Shown: positions 16,787 to 26,261, numbered from the stretch's first letter. The stretch is DNA of 61,970 nt from an uncultured Bacteroidales bacterium (GCA_937899265.1 CALBPV010000002.1:1-61970); one strand, 5' to 3'. Notes: generated from the letters alone by a model not told the origin. Numbers and translations are program-made.

Positions 16787-18415
16787 CTATTTCTTCAGTT
16801 CTTCAAGACCTCTCAAATAGGTGGCATCCCCTTGGTTGTAGGCCTGATAGTAATAATCCTGTTTGAGTTGGCGGAGGATATGCGCCGTGACGAGCCTCTC
16901 GAGGAAAGGTCCGCTCTTGGCCAGTTCGGCTGACGAAGGCTGCACTCCGGCTTTGGCTGCAAACCGGAGGAAATCCTTCCATGCGCCTTTCTCTTTTACG
17001 TAGGCATAGGCCGATGCAAAATCTTCGTACAGGGAGAGTTCGTTCTGGTGCTCCACCTTCCATCGGAAAGCAAAGGTGAAATAGAGGTTCTTGGAGATAC
17101 ACTGATCGTAGAATTTGGAGACATGGCTGGTATCACTCGGCACAAATACATCGGGCATAATGCCGCCACCGCCATAGACGGTACGGCCACCGACGGTCGT
17201 ATATTTGAGAGAATCGGCCAAATGGATGCTGTCGGCGCTGTAGAACTCTCCATTCTCAAAGCGATGGACGATATCCATGCTGTAATCCTGCCCGTCGCCC
17301 ATGGTGTAGGGTTTCTGGATGCAACGACCCGAGGGCGTATAGTAGCGAGCCATCGTGAGTCGGAGAGCAGAACCGTCGTTGAGTTCAAACTGTTGCTGAA
17401 CCAATCCTTTTCCGAAACTGCGACGTCCCACGATAGTACCCCTGTCGTTGTCCTGAATGGCTCCTGCAAAAATTTCGGATGCCGAAGCAGACCATTCGTC
17501 GATGAGCACCACGAGTTTGTCCTCCTGCAAATTGCCTTGTCCGTTGGCATCCACATCCCGACGGGGAGAACTGTTGCCCTCGGTATAGACAATCTTTGCA
17601 TTTTTGGGAAGAAATTCATTGACCATCTGGCAGCACACTTCCATGTATCCGCCTCCGTTGCCCCTGAAATCGAGCAAGTAGCGTTTGGCTCCCTGTGACT
17701 TGAGGCGAATCAAAGCCGTGAAAAATTCGTTGTAGGTATTGGCTCCGAAATTATCAATCTTGATATAGCCGGTCTCATCATCCTGCATATACTGGGCCAC
17801 AACACTGTAGAGCGGGATATCGTCACGCACCACGCTGAAGTGGAAAATCTCGGAAGCATGAGGGCGCATCACACTGAGTTTCACCTCCGAACCCTTCTTG
17901 CCGCGCAGTGTTTTGAGTACCTGATTGTTGTTCACCCCGATAAACGAAGAATCATCGACGGCGACAATACGGTCTCCGGGCTGAATCCCCACCTGTTCGG
18001 AAGGGCCGCCTGCGATGACCTGAACCACCATAACGGTATCCTCCTGGATATTGAATTGAATACCCACGCCGGAGAAAGAGCCTTCCAATTCTTCATTGAT
18101 GCTCTGCAAATCCTTGGCTGGAATGTACATGGAATGGGGGTCCAACTGCTCCACAATGGTAGGAATCGCCTCCTCGACCAACTGATTGAGATTGAGAGTA
18201 TCGACATAATGTTCGCGCAGAAGGTCGAAGAGATAAATCAGCTTGGACGAAGCAACCGACGAAGAAATGCCGCCCCGGACGGCTGAGAACTCTTTCGTGC
18301 CGGGTTCGTAACCTGCAGAAGCTACCGAACGGATTTCGCCCAGCCGGACACCGAACCAGATGAAGAAAGCGATGCAAAAAGCCACAATGAGTGGCATCCA
18401 CGATTTATTGTTCAT
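16787..18415 (-). CDS. S41-family C-terminal processing peptidase (CtpA/Prc type)
   Basis: A 542-residue protease with an N-terminal membrane anchor or signal (residues 7-24), a PDZ domain (about 95-185: GVGIQFNIQEDTVMVVQVIAGGPSEQVGIQPGDRIVAV), and an S41 catalytic core. The nucleophile Ser lies in DEWSASASEIFAGAIQD and the general-base Lys in GRRSFGKGLVQQ. Tail-specific proteases degrade or mature periplasmic proteins by recognising C-termini. A C-terminal extension of about 150 residues resembles that of Bacteroidetes S41 enzymes. The start codon overlaps the 3' end of the DUF4831 gene by 11 bp, so the two are co-transcribed; a 78-bp gap separates it from the dCMP deaminase gene. Confidence 0.92.
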   Translation of the reverse strand: MNNKSWMPLIVAFCIAFFIWFGVRLGEIRSVASAGYEPGTKEFSAVRGGISSSVASSKLIYLFDLLREHYVDTLNLNQLVEEAIPTIVEQLDPHSMYIPAKDLQSINEELEGSFSGVGIQFNIQEDTVMVVQVIAGGPSEQVGIQPGDRIVAVDDSSFIGVNNNQVLKTLRGKKGSEVKLSVMRPHASEIFHFSVVRDDIPLYSVVAQYMQDDETGYIKIDNFGANTYNEFFTALIRLKSQGAKRYLLDFRGNGGGYMEVCCQMVNEFLPKNAKIVYTEGNSSPRRDVDANGQGNLQEDKLVVLIDEWSASASEIFAGAIQDNDRGTIVGRRSFGKGLVQQQFELNDGSALRLTMARYYTPSGRCIQKPYTMGDGQDYSMDIVHRFENGEFYSADSIHLADSLKYTTVGGRTVYGGGGIMPDVFVPSDTSHVSKFYDQCISKNLYFTFAFRWKVEHQNELSLYEDFASAYAYVKEKGAWKDFLRFAAKAGVQPSSAELAKSGPFLERLVTAHILRQLKQDYYYQAYNQGDATYLRGLEELKK

Positions 18416-19445
18416 AAGTCTTGATTGAACCGTTTACAGGATGGAACGTGGCGGAGCCCGCCCGTTTACCCGTGAAATAAGAATTGGGCAACTGCACCTC
18501 GCGTCCGAACTGTCCCATTTGGAAAACCCCTTCTACAAGGGACTTGCCGTTGAGACAAACAGCGACACGGGCTTTGCCGGGAAGCAGGTAAACGACCCCT
18601 TTTTCCCGTTTCCCCTCCACCACGGGCGTTGAGCGATTGTCTTCCAGCAAATCTACAGTTATATAATAAGGTGTTCCGCTCAAATCGTCGTCATCGACCA
18701 ATCCGAAGCGTTTGGAAAAACGGAAAAGGGTCTCGCCCTTGCTGTTGGCTTCGCGAGGCCGATAAGAGAAGGTCCGTTGGACCGTTCTGACGGAAGACTC
18801 CCCGGTAAAGAGGGCAGTATAGGCTTCTTCCTGTTGCTGGAGTTGTCCGAGCACAAGTTGCAGACCCTGTCCATCGGCAGGACGGTTGTCCGCCTCCCCG
18901 GTAAGCAAAGCCATACGGCTCTCACGAATGCGGAAAATCTGGGCGGCGGCAGCCTCGGCCTGTCGTGCCACAGAGCCGGCCCTGAGCATCTCCTCGGTCA
19001 TAATGGGGGCGGATGTCAGAGGCTTCTCCTCAAACTGGACAGCCGGTGCGGCCGGGGTCTCCAAGGGCTCCGGCTCCCGGTTGATGCTCAGCAGGATATT
19101 GTCGGGCGAAAGCCAGACGGCGGGCTGTTCTTTGGAGGGCACAATCGTGAACGTGCGTGCCGTGTCGGCCACGCCGGAGACGGATAGTTCAATTTTGTCG
19201 ATATTCCACACCGTCTGATTCTCGGTGGGGACATCTTTGAGCGCCAACAGTTTTTCTGCATAGGCTGCATAACGGCCGGCTTGGGTGGTAGTACATGTAG
19301 CCGTCACCTCCACCTCCACAACGGCAGCGGGCAGGCGATAGACGATGCCCTCGGCCAAAGTGGGATTGGGTACGATTTTCCGTACTTCCTGTGCGTTGGC
19401 GGCCAAGGCGAAGAGACTGGCTGCCCAAAGTATGATATTTTTCAT
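18405..19445 (-). CDS. DUF4831 family exported protein
   Basis: A 346-residue protein with a signal peptide (MKNIILWAASLFALAANAQ) and the features of the Bacteroidetes-specific DUF4831 family: a start of the type GIVYRLPAAVVEVEVTATCTTTQAGRYAAYAEKLL, a central AARQAEAAAAQIFRIRESRMALLTGEAD segment (abbreviated landmarks), and a C-terminal domain with GVVYLLPGKARVAVCLNGK. Function is unknown; periplasmic location is inferred from the signal. The last codons of recR overlap its start by 4 bp and it overlaps the S41 protease gene, so it sits in the middle of a tightly packed operon, perhaps acting with the protease in envelope maintenance. Confidence 0.82.
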   Translation of the reverse strand: MKNIILWAASLFALAANAQEVRKIVPNPTLAEGIVYRLPAAVVEVEVTATCTTTQAGRYAAYAEKLLALKDVPTENQTVWNIDKIELSVSGVADTARTFTIVPSKEQPAVWLSPDNILLSINREPEPLETPAAPAVQFEEKPLTSAPIMTEEMLRAGSVARQAEAAAAQIFRIRESRMALLTGEADNRPADGQGLQLVLGQLQQQEEAYTALFTGESSVRTVQRTFSYRPREANSKGETLFRFSKRFGLVDDDDLSGTPYYITVDLLEDNRSTPVVEGKREKGVVYLLPGKARVAVCLNGKSLVEGVFQMGQFGREVQLPNSYFTGKRAGSATFHPVNGSIKTYEQ

Positions 19446-20071
19446 TTTTGAGGAAATGAATGGGTAAATAATGTTCTGTTCTGAATACTGCGGCCCAAGG
19501 TCACGGAATCGGTGTATTCCAATTCATCGCCCACAGAGACACCGCGGGCCAGAGTTGTAATCTTGAGCCGGCTGAATTCTGCCAGTTTGCGGAAAATATA
19601 AAAATCGGTAGTGTCGCCCTCGATGGTGGTGGAGAGAGCCAGAATCACTTCATCCACCTCACCTCCACGAACGCGCTCCACCAGACTTTCAATCTCGAGT
19701 TGGGAAGGCCCGATGCCGTCCATTGGAGAAATCAGACCGCCCAAGACGTGATAGACGCCGGAGAACTGATGGGTGGATTCAATCATCATGACATCCTTGA
19801 CGTTCTCGACCACACAGACCGTGCGGTGGTCCCGACGGGGATTGCTGCAGATGGAGCAAGTCCCGTTATCGGAGATATTGTGGCACACCTTGCAATAGCA
19901 GACCTCGCGCCGCAGTCGTATGATGCTTTCGCCCAAAGCCTCGGCCCGGGCGGGGTCCTGTCGCAAAAGGTGCAGCACCAGTCGCAGCGCAGTCTTATGT
20001 CCCACTCCCGGGAGTTTACCGAATTCGTCAACTGCAGTCTGAAGCAATTGAGAGGGATATGCGTCTATCAT
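19442..20071 (-). CDS. recR: Recombination mediator protein RecR
   Basis: A 209-residue protein of normal RecR length. It has an N-terminal helix-hairpin-helix (FGKLPGVGHKTALRLVLHLL), a four-Cys zinc finger (CYCKVCHNI...CSICSNPRRD), a Toprim domain starting TVCVVENVKDVMMIE with GLISPMDGIGP, and a C-terminal Walker-like segment (TLARGVSVGDELEYTDSVTLGRSI). RecR with RecO/RecF loads RecA at gapped DNA in recombinational repair. It is 36 bp downstream of smpB and overlaps the DUF4831 gene by 4 bp. In many bacteria recR follows dnaX; that arrangement is not seen here. Confidence 0.96.
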   Translation of the reverse strand: MIDAYPSQLLQTAVDEFGKLPGVGHKTALRLVLHLLRQDPARAEALGESIIRLRREVCYCKVCHNISDNGTCSICSNPRRDHRTVCVVENVKDVMMIESTHQFSGVYHVLGGLISPMDGIGPSQLEIESLVERVRGGEVDEVILALSTTIEGDTTDFYIFRKLAEFSRLKITTLARGVSVGDELEYTDSVTLGRSIQNRTLFTHSFPQK

Positions 20072-20107
20072 TCTTCTATTCTTTCGGCGTTTGTCCGATT
20101 TTATGAA

Positions 20108-20590
20108 TCAATAGCGTCGGGCATCCTTGAACGCGCGGTCCATGAGACGGCGGTCTTCTTTCTCCTTGATGGAGTCGCGTTTGTCGAACTCTTTCTTGCC
20201 CCGACAAAGGGCAATCTCCATTTTTGCATAACCCTTGTCGTTGATAAAAAGTCTGAGAGGGACAATGGTCATACCCGCCTCCTTGCTGTCCTGAGCCAGC
20301 GCGCGAAGCTCCTTTCGGTTGAGCAGGAGTTTGCGGTCCCTATGGGCATTGTGATTGTTGTATGTGCCGTAGAAATATTCGGCAATATATACATTTTTGG
20401 CCCACAACTCACCCTTGTCGAAGATACAGAAGGAGTCGGTCAAACCGGCCTTTCCTGCACGAAGCGACTTGATTTCGGTACCGGTGAGCACAATGCCCGC
20501 CGTCCAAGTGTCAAGTATTTCGTAGTCAAAAGAAGCCCGCTTATTGCGAATATTGACTGCTGTCTTAGTTTGTTTGTTCTTTTCTGACAT
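20108..20590 (-). CDS. smpB: SsrA-binding protein SmpB
   Basis: A 160-residue protein with the SmpB signatures: NIRNKRASFDYEILDTWTAGIVLTGTEIKSLRAGKAGLTDSFC at the N-terminus (core GTEIKSLRAGK), the beta-barrel segment LWAKNVYIAEYFYG, and the C-terminal tail KGKKEFDKRD-like stretch (CRGKKEFDKRDSIKEKEDRR), which folds into the ribosomal mRNA channel. SmpB delivers tmRNA to stalled ribosomes for trans-translation. It sits 9 bp downstream of the Yip1 gene. No ssrA gene is visible in this window. Confidence 0.96.
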   Translation of the reverse strand: MSEKNKQTKTAVNIRNKRASFDYEILDTWTAGIVLTGTEIKSLRAGKAGLTDSFCIFDKGELWAKNVYIAEYFYGTYNNHNAHRDRKLLLNRKELRALAQDSKEAGMTIVPLRLFINDKGYAKMEIALCRGKKEFDKRDSIKEKEDRRLMDRAFKDARRY

Positions 20591-20599
20591 TCTTATTCC

Positions 20600-21181
20600 T
20601 TAATTTCCAAAGAGGCCCATGACGGTTGCTATCAGCCACTGAGACAGGAAGAGAACGGTTGAGGTAACAATCGTGAAAGAAATCCTTCTCCGTGCCGGAA
20701 TCCCCAAATAAGGCAGAGCAGCGCACCATACTATATAAAAAAGGTATATATAGACCAAGTTGAACAGACTGGCGCGAAAAATCTCTGTCAGGAGATAAGC
20801 CAGCATCTGAACACTCATCGTATAATAGATGAAAACCAACAGCCGCTCTTTGGTATGTTCTACGCCCCAAATCAACGGAATCACCCACGACAGGGCAAAT
20901 TGAGCCATATAGGGACCCAGGAAGAAAGATGCGAGGAAGGTCACAACGCTACGCATTGCCGTTGCAGCCCACATGGATTCTCTGGCATAGAATCCGACAA
21001 CCAGAAAGACCAATATGCCCACGAATCCCATCAAATAGAGATAGTATTCCGAGAACACGTGATTCTCGCGGGATTCAGGCTGTTGGTCATCGGACGCCAA
21101 CATCTTCCAGCGTTCCTGAGGCGTAACCACAAGGGCCACCAAATACTTCAAGACAAGCTTAATATGATTCATCTGTTTCAA
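20600..21181 (-). CDS. Yip1-domain integral membrane protein
   Basis: A 193-residue protein with five predicted membrane helices: one after the soluble N-terminus (EYYLYLMGFVGILVFLVVGFY landmark), then helices around residues 75-100, 105-130, 135-155 and 165-190. The segment LALVVTPQERWKML and the overall topology match the YIP1 family in Bacteroidetes. Function is not established. The first ATG overlaps the DUF1015 stop by 4 bp (ATGA), so translation is coupled; an alternative ATG three codons later would remove the overlap. Confidence 0.75.
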   Translation of the reverse strand: MKQMNHIKLVLKYLVALVVTPQERWKMLASDDQQPESRENHVFSEYYLYLMGFVGILVFLVVGFYARESMWAATAMRSVVTFLASFFLGPYMAQFALSWVIPLIWGVEHTKERLLVFIYYTMSVQMLAYLLTEIFRASLFNLVYIYLFYIVWCAALPYLGIPARRRISFTIVTSTVLFLSQWLIATVMGLFGN

Positions 21182-22425
21182 TCCTCGAGCTTATGAACCA
21201 CAAGGCCGGAACGGAGTTTCGGTTCGAACCATGTTGTCTTGGGCGGCATGATATTGCCGGAGTCGGCGATGGCGATGAGTTGGGCCATTGAGACGGGATA
21301 GAGCGCCAATGCCACACGCATTTCACCGTTATCGACACGTTCCTTGAGATTGCCCAACCCTCGCAGACCGCCCACGAAATCAATACGTTTGTCACGTCGC
21401 AAATCTTTGATGCCGAGGATTCTGTCGAGAATGAGGTTGGACGAAATTGTGACATCCAAAACACCGATGGGGTCATCATCGTCGTATGTACCCGGCTTGG
21501 CCGTGAGGGAATACCAGGAACCGCTCAAATAGAGTGCGAAATTGTGGAGCCGGGTCGGATGATAAATCTCGGCACCTTTCTTTTCGACCTCGAAGTTCTC
21601 GGCCAGGGCAGAGAGGAACTGTTCATCGGTCAGACCGTTGAGATCCTTGACAACACGGTTGTAGTCCATAATCTTGAGCTGGGATGCCGGAAAACAAACG
21701 GCCAGGAAGTAATTGTATTCCTCGTCGCCCGTATGGTGCGGGTCGTTTTTGGCCTTCTCCTCACCCACTCTCGCGGCAGCGGCCGTGCGGTGGTGTCCGT
21801 CAGCTATATAGAGGGCGGGCAGGGCGTCAAACCCTGCGGTGACAGCCTGAATGTCGGCCTCGTCATCAATGAGCCAGAACTCATGGCCGAAGCCTTCAGC
21901 GGAAGTAAACTTGCACGCGGAAGGTTTCTTGGCCGTCTTGGCGATTATGGACATCAACGTTTCGTTGTCCTCAAAAGCGAAAAAGACGGGTTCCATGTTG
22001 GCATTGAGACAACGCACATGCTTCATGCGGTCTTCCTCTTTGTCGGCACGGGTCAGTTCGTGTTTCTTGATTACGCCTGAAAGGTAATCTTCGACCGAAG
22101 CAGCCACCACCAGTCCATACTGGGTACGGCCCTCCATCGTCTGGGCATAGAGATAATACACGGGTTTGGCATCCTGCCGGAGCCAGCCCTCCCGCTGGAA
22201 TTTGGCGAATTGCTCTACCGCCTTGTCATAGACTTTGGGGTCGTGTTCGTCTGCAATGGGGTCGAAATTGATTTCAGGTTTGATGATATGATAGAGCGAT
22301 TTCTCGTTGCCGAGACATTCGTCGTATGCTTCCTGAGAAGAGAGCACGTCGTATGGACGTGAAGATACTGTGGGAGCGAGTTCTGCTGTAGGACGCAATC
22401 CCTTGAAAGGTCTAACTTTTGCCAT
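21178..22425 (-). CDS. DUF1015 family protein
   Basis: A 415-residue cytosolic protein with DUF1015 landmarks: RPFKGLRPTAELAPTVSSRPYDVLSSQEAYDE at the N-terminus (core PYDVLS), YYLYAQTMEGRTQYGLVV, LYIADGHHRTAAAARV (the most conserved motif), and a C-terminal KRIDFVGGLRGLGNL segment. The family is widespread and often encoded beside serA and serC, as here, but its reaction is unknown; a link to serine or other amino-acid metabolism is inferred from context only. It starts 2 bp after the preceding degenerate hybrid kinase, so both probably form part of the ser operon. Confidence 0.9.
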   Translation of the reverse strand: MAKVRPFKGLRPTAELAPTVSSRPYDVLSSQEAYDECLGNEKSLYHIIKPEINFDPIADEHDPKVYDKAVEQFAKFQREGWLRQDAKPVYYLYAQTMEGRTQYGLVVAASVEDYLSGVIKKHELTRADKEEDRMKHVRCLNANMEPVFFAFEDNETLMSIIAKTAKKPSACKFTSAEGFGHEFWLIDDEADIQAVTAGFDALPALYIADGHHRTAAAARVGEEKAKNDPHHTGDEEYNYFLAVCFPASQLKIMDYNRVVKDLNGLTDEQFLSALAENFEVEKKGAEIYHPTRLHNFALYLSGSWYSLTAKPGTYDDDDPIGVLDVTISSNLILDRILGIKDLRRDKRIDFVGGLRGLGNLKERVDNGEMRVALALYPVSMAQLIAIADSGNIMPPKTTWFEPKLRSGLVVHKLED

Positions 22426-22427
22426 TT

Positions 22428-23936
22428 TTATTTAAGATATTTTCTAATCATTTCGTTGACTTTACGCAATGTCAGCGGGTTGGTTAACAAATATTGTGCG
22501 CCCAGGTCTCTCACCTTCCTGTGGAGAATCCTGTGGGCATAATCTGCAGTTACGACAATCGGGGTGTCGGCGGACTCTTTCCTCATCATTGCAACCGAAT
22601 CCAGAGGAGCGACATTCCCCTTGAGGTTATAGTCGATAAAGACCATGTCGGGACGATGCTCCCGGAAGAGACTTTCGACCTCATCGCTGGTCTTTGCCGT
22701 GATGGCCCTGAAAAGATGCTGGTCGCGGAAGATGGAGGCATCCCCGAGAATCCCAATCAGAACCAGCGGCAATCCTTGCGCAGACATTTCTCCCCGGGGA
22801 TATGTTTCCACAGAACCGCCGGGCAGCTCGTCAAACACATCGAGTTTGGTGGATTGTTCGCCCGTAGCCTTGTAGATGTCTGTGGGCAAAGTTATCGTGT
22901 AGTAAATCTTGCCGTCGTCATCTTTGGTCACGTCGATTTTGCCCCACAAACGCTGCAACATCATACGGCTGACGCTGAGTCCGAGTCCGCTTTCCGTCTT
23001 CACGCTCTGCAAATGTTCCGTTGTGGCATCTCCGTTGATGCAAGTAATTGTGAGCGTAAAGTAATCGCCGTTTATCTTGTAACTCATGGTCAGATAACCG
23101 TCTTTGGCGTTATGTGCCTGAGAGTAGATGAGGTTCTCAATGACCGAATCGAACAATTTCTCGTTAATGACGATTTGTGCGTTGTCGTATTGGTTGGCGA
23201 AATAAAGTTTGGGCACAGCCGGCAGACGCAGAGAATAGAGCTGTTGCAACTCGGCCAAATGTTCCCAAAGCTGTATCGTGCGGAAACTTTGGTTCTTGTC
23301 GATGGGGTCCCCGAGGAAACTGCGCACCTTGTCATTGAGTCTGAGAATGGTCGAAACCTTTTCTTTCATTTCCGAGAGCATTGTCAGACGCTCGTCTCTG
23401 GAAAGGATGCTGTCTCCCGAGATGATACTTTCGGAATTGGAGGCAAGCGTTTCAAGGATGGTCACCACTTCCTGCATCGTCGAAGCGCAGAATTCCGTCT
23501 TCTGCCGCTCGCTCTCCGCCTGATAGTTTTTGATTTGCAGCAGGCGCTCCTGGGTTCGAAACCGGCGGTCGGCATTGATGGCCACTCCGCGCAGATAGAC
23601 CGGACGCCCCTTGACCCTTCGCAATGTCTTGCCTCTGAACACGAACCATTCGTAATGGTCACTGAGGCGCAACCGCAAATCGACCTCGAACATTTCATTG
23701 GTCACATAAATGGGAGAGTTTTTGGAGACAAAAATTTTGGCGATGTCATCGGGATGAACGCGTTCCAACACGGTTACCAGACGGAAAATCTTCTTCTTGT
23801 CGTCAATCCACAAGCCATTGAGAGAAGGCACGCCGAAACGCACGTACTTCTCGGGCAAGTACCATTCCCAGACGTACATGTCGCATTCGTTCAGGAACGC
23901 TTCATATTCATTGACAATCGGTGTCTTTTTTGACAT
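22428..23936 (-). CDS. Degenerate hybrid histidine kinase (PAS-like, GHKL ATPase-like, receiver)
   Basis: Starting at 23936 (MSKKTPIVNEYEAF) gives 502 residues, without the 31 upstream codons of the open frame that lie in the serA spacer. Domains in order: a PAS-like region (about 15-125), a DHp-like helix, a GHKL ATPase-like domain (about 230-355) and a receiver domain (about 390-502). The DHp helix reads KTEFCASTMQEVV where active kinases have a His followed by Glu; here the His position is Gln155. The N-box is reduced to ENLIYSQAHNAKDG; the G-box GLGLS (317-321) is intact. In the receiver, the phospho-acceptor Asp435 (FIDYN) is kept but the conserved Lys is Asn486 (LLTNP). It may be a signalling pseudokinase. 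Located between serA (107-bp gap) and the DUF1015 gene (2-bp gap). Confidence 0.75.
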   Translation of the reverse strand: MSKKTPIVNEYEAFLNECDMYVWEWYLPEKYVRFGVPSLNGLWIDDKKKIFRLVTVLERVHPDDIAKIFVSKNSPIYVTNEMFEVDLRLRLSDHYEWFVFRGKTLRRVKGRPVYLRGVAINADRRFRTQERLLQIKNYQAESERQKTEFCASTMQEVVTILETLASNSESIISGDSILSRDERLTMLSEMKEKVSTILRLNDKVRSFLGDPIDKNQSFRTIQLWEHLAELQQLYSLRLPAVPKLYFANQYDNAQIVINEKLFDSVIENLIYSQAHNAKDGYLTMSYKINGDYFTLTITCINGDATTEHLQSVKTESGLGLSVSRMMLQRLWGKIDVTKDDDGKIYYTITLPTDIYKATGEQSTKLDVFDELPGGSVETYPRGEMSAQGLPLVLIGILGDASIFRDQHLFRAITAKTSDEVESLFREHRPDMVFIDYNLKGNVAPLDSVAMMRKESADTPIVVTADYAHRILHRKVRDLGAQYLLTNPLTLRKVNEMIRKYLK

Positions 23937-24043
23937 TGGCTTGGATAAATTAGCGTGGGCCGGAAGGCCTCCTACAAGTGACATCGAAACGCGGAGTCCC
24001 ATTGAGAACCCCGCGTTCGAGCTGTTCAAGGGCGGTCAACCAA

Positions 24044-24961
24044 TCAGTTGACACGGAATTTGTCGATACCGTTCTTGAGGAAACCGACGCTCTGGTGAGC
24101 AGCAGCCACACCTGCGTTGGCATTGGCCTCGGCCGTCTGGGCTCCGCTCTTCTTGGGGGTGAAGAAGACGCGGTCGCCGAACTTGGCTGCAAACTCGTCA
24201 GCTGCATTGGGTTTCACATCGGCAATATAACGCAAGTCTTCACGCTCCTCAAGCAATTTCTCCAGACCTGCCTCGTCGATTACTTCCTTGCGAGCCGTAT
24301 TGATGAGCACACCGTTCTTGGGCAGGTTCTTCACGAGGTCGTAGTTGATGGAGCCGATGGTCTCCTTCGTTGCGGGGCAGTGGAGCGACACATACTGACA
24401 GGTTTTGTAGAGCTCTTCGAGAGAATCCACGGCCTTGGCTCCGGCAGCCTCAATCTGTTCCTTGGTGAGGAAAGGATCGTAGGCATACACTTCCATACCG
24501 AATCCTTTGGCGACACGAGCCACATTGCGGGCCACGTTGCCGAAGGCCTGAAGGCCCAATTTCTTGCCCAGAAGTTCCGAGCCGGCCTTTCCGCTGAAGT
24601 GGTTGCGAATCACGAAGAGCACCATGCCGAAGACAAGTTCTGCCACGGCATTGGCATTCTGACCGGGAGTATTCATCACGACCACCTTGTGGGCCGTGGC
24701 AGCTTCGAGGTCGATGTTGTCATATCCGGCACCTGCACGAACGACAATCTTGAGGTTCTTGGCGGCATCCATCACCTCGGCATCGATGATATCGCTGCGT
24801 ACGATGATACCGTCCACATCCTTGACAGCTTCGAGGAGCTGTTGTTTTTCCGTATATTTCTCGAGAGCCGCAAATTGCACTCCGCCTTCCTCGACAATCT
24901 GTTTGATTTGGGCTACGGCGGCAGCAGAAAAAGGCTTCTCGGTTGCTACTAAAATTTTCAT
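24044..24961 (-). CDS. serA: D-3-phosphoglycerate dehydrogenase
   Basis: Start at 24961 (MKILVATEKPFSAAAV); the 14 upstream codons of the frame overlap the serC tail. The 305-residue enzyme has the short (no ACT domain) layout of Bacteroidetes SerA: catalytic domain with GIIVRSDIIDAEV and VVRAGAGYDNIDLEAA, nucleotide-binding domain beginning LGLQAFGNVARNVARVAKGFGMEV (a Gly-x-Gly-x-x-Gly-like loop with Phe-Gly-Asn), and NTARKEVIDEAGL near the end. The usual active-site His-Glu landmark near the C-terminus is weakly conserved. It oxidises 3-phosphoglycerate, the first step of serine synthesis, and lies 11 bp after serC. Confidence 0.88.
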   Translation of the reverse strand: MKILVATEKPFSAAAVAQIKQIVEEGGVQFAALEKYTEKQQLLEAVKDVDGIIVRSDIIDAEVMDAAKNLKIVVRAGAGYDNIDLEAATAHKVVVMNTPGQNANAVAELVFGMVLFVIRNHFSGKAGSELLGKKLGLQAFGNVARNVARVAKGFGMEVYAYDPFLTKEQIEAAGAKAVDSLEELYKTCQYVSLHCPATKETIGSINYDLVKNLPKNGVLINTARKEVIDEAGLEKLLEEREDLRYIADVKPNAADEFAAKFGDRVFFTPKKSGAQTAEANANAGVAAAHQSVGFLKNGIDKFRVN

Positions 24962-24972
24962 TTCTTTTGCGA

Positions 24973-26040
24973 TTAATGTTTCTTTTCGAATTCCTGCATG
25001 CAAGCGACGAGGGCCTTGACACCTTCGAGGGGCATTGCGTTGTAGAGTGATGCACGGAAACCGCCCACGGAACGATGTCCCTTGACACCCACCATGCCGT
25101 TATCCTTGGCAAAGGCGGCGAACTCTTCTTCCAGCTCCTTGTATTCCGGAGCCATCACGAAGCAGACGTTCATGCGGGAACGGTCTTCGGGAACGGCTGT
25201 TCCGACGAAAAGTTTGTTGCGGTCAATCTCGTCATAGAGCATCGAGCTGCGTTCTATGGCACGCTGTTCGAGCACCTTCAGTCCGCCCAACTCCTTGTAC
25301 CATTTCAAGGTCTGGAGTACGGTGAAGACGGGGAGACAGGGAGGTGTATTGAACATCGAACCCTTCTTCACATGTGTTTCGTAATTGAGCATCGTGGGAA
25401 TTGGACGGGGAGCCTGACCCAGCACATCCTTCTTCACGATAATTACAGTGACACCTGCAGGACCTGCGTTCTTCTGAGCGCCGGCATAAATCAGGTCATA
25501 CTTGCTTATATCAACGGGATGGCTCATGAAGTCGGACGACATGTCGCAGACCAAACGAAGCGGAACGTCGGGCGTTTCAAGCGTCTCGGTACCGTAAATC
25601 GTATTGTTCGATGTGTAGTGGAAATAGTCGCTGTCGGCGCTGGCCTTCCATCCCTTGGGGATATAGGTGTAGTTTTTGTCTGCAGACGAAGCAACGACCT
25701 CGACCTCGCCGAAAAGCTTGGCTTCCTTGATGGCCTTGTTTGCCCATGTGCCTGTGTCGATGTAACTTGCTTTCTTTTTGAGCAAGTTATAAGGCACCAT
25801 GCAGAACTGCAGAGAAGCACCGCCGCCGAGGAATACTACATCGTAACCTTCCGGCACGTCATAAAGTTCCTTGACCAAAGCCTGGGCTTCGTCCATTACA
25901 GCCTGAAATTCTTTACTGCGGTGAGAGATCTCGAGGAGACTCAGGCCTGTGCCTGCAAATTCTTTGACAGCCTTGGCGGTCTCTTCAATCGCATACGGAC
26001 TCAAAATAGAAGGTCCTGCGTAAAAATTGTACTTCTTCAT
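24973..26040 (-). CDS. serC: Phosphoserine aminotransferase
   Basis: A 355-residue PLP enzyme of standard SerC length. It begins NFYAGPSILSPYAIEETAKAV, carries ISHRSKEFQAVMDEAQ and FLGGGASLQFCMVPYNLL, and has the PLP-binding Lys in YAGAQKNAGPAGVTVIIV; GHRSVGGFRASLYNAMPLEGV is the conserved C-terminal motif. It converts 3-phosphohydroxypyruvate and glutamate to phosphoserine. The gene is first in the serC-serA unit, preceded by a 221-bp spacer in which I see no clean -7 element (the best, at about 26130-26137, has one mismatch). Regulation cannot be inferred. Confidence 0.96.
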   Translation of the reverse strand: MKKYNFYAGPSILSPYAIEETAKAVKEFAGTGLSLLEISHRSKEFQAVMDEAQALVKELYDVPEGYDVVFLGGGASLQFCMVPYNLLKKKASYIDTGTWANKAIKEAKLFGEVEVVASSADKNYTYIPKGWKASADSDYFHYTSNNTIYGTETLETPDVPLRLVCDMSSDFMSHPVDISKYDLIYAGAQKNAGPAGVTVIIVKKDVLGQAPRPIPTMLNYETHVKKGSMFNTPPCLPVFTVLQTLKWYKELGGLKVLEQRAIERSSMLYDEIDRNKLFVGTAVPEDRSRMNVCFVMAPEYKELEEEFAAFAKDNGMVGVKGHRSVGGFRASLYNAMPLEGVKALVACMQEFEKKH

Positions 26041-26261
26041 TCCGATGTTAATTTATTAGTGAAGTTGTTGATTTCAATACACTGCTTACATGAATCCCGT
26101 CTTGGGAATTCTTTAAAAGAAAGCACATGCAAAGAAAATGATTTTTTTTGACTTGACCAAATCAAAAGCAGGAAAGTTTTCGAGTTTCGTCAAATATTAA
26201 CCTTTTATTCGCCATTTCTTTCATTTTGACACCACTACTTTGCATTTTTCTTGCATAAATT

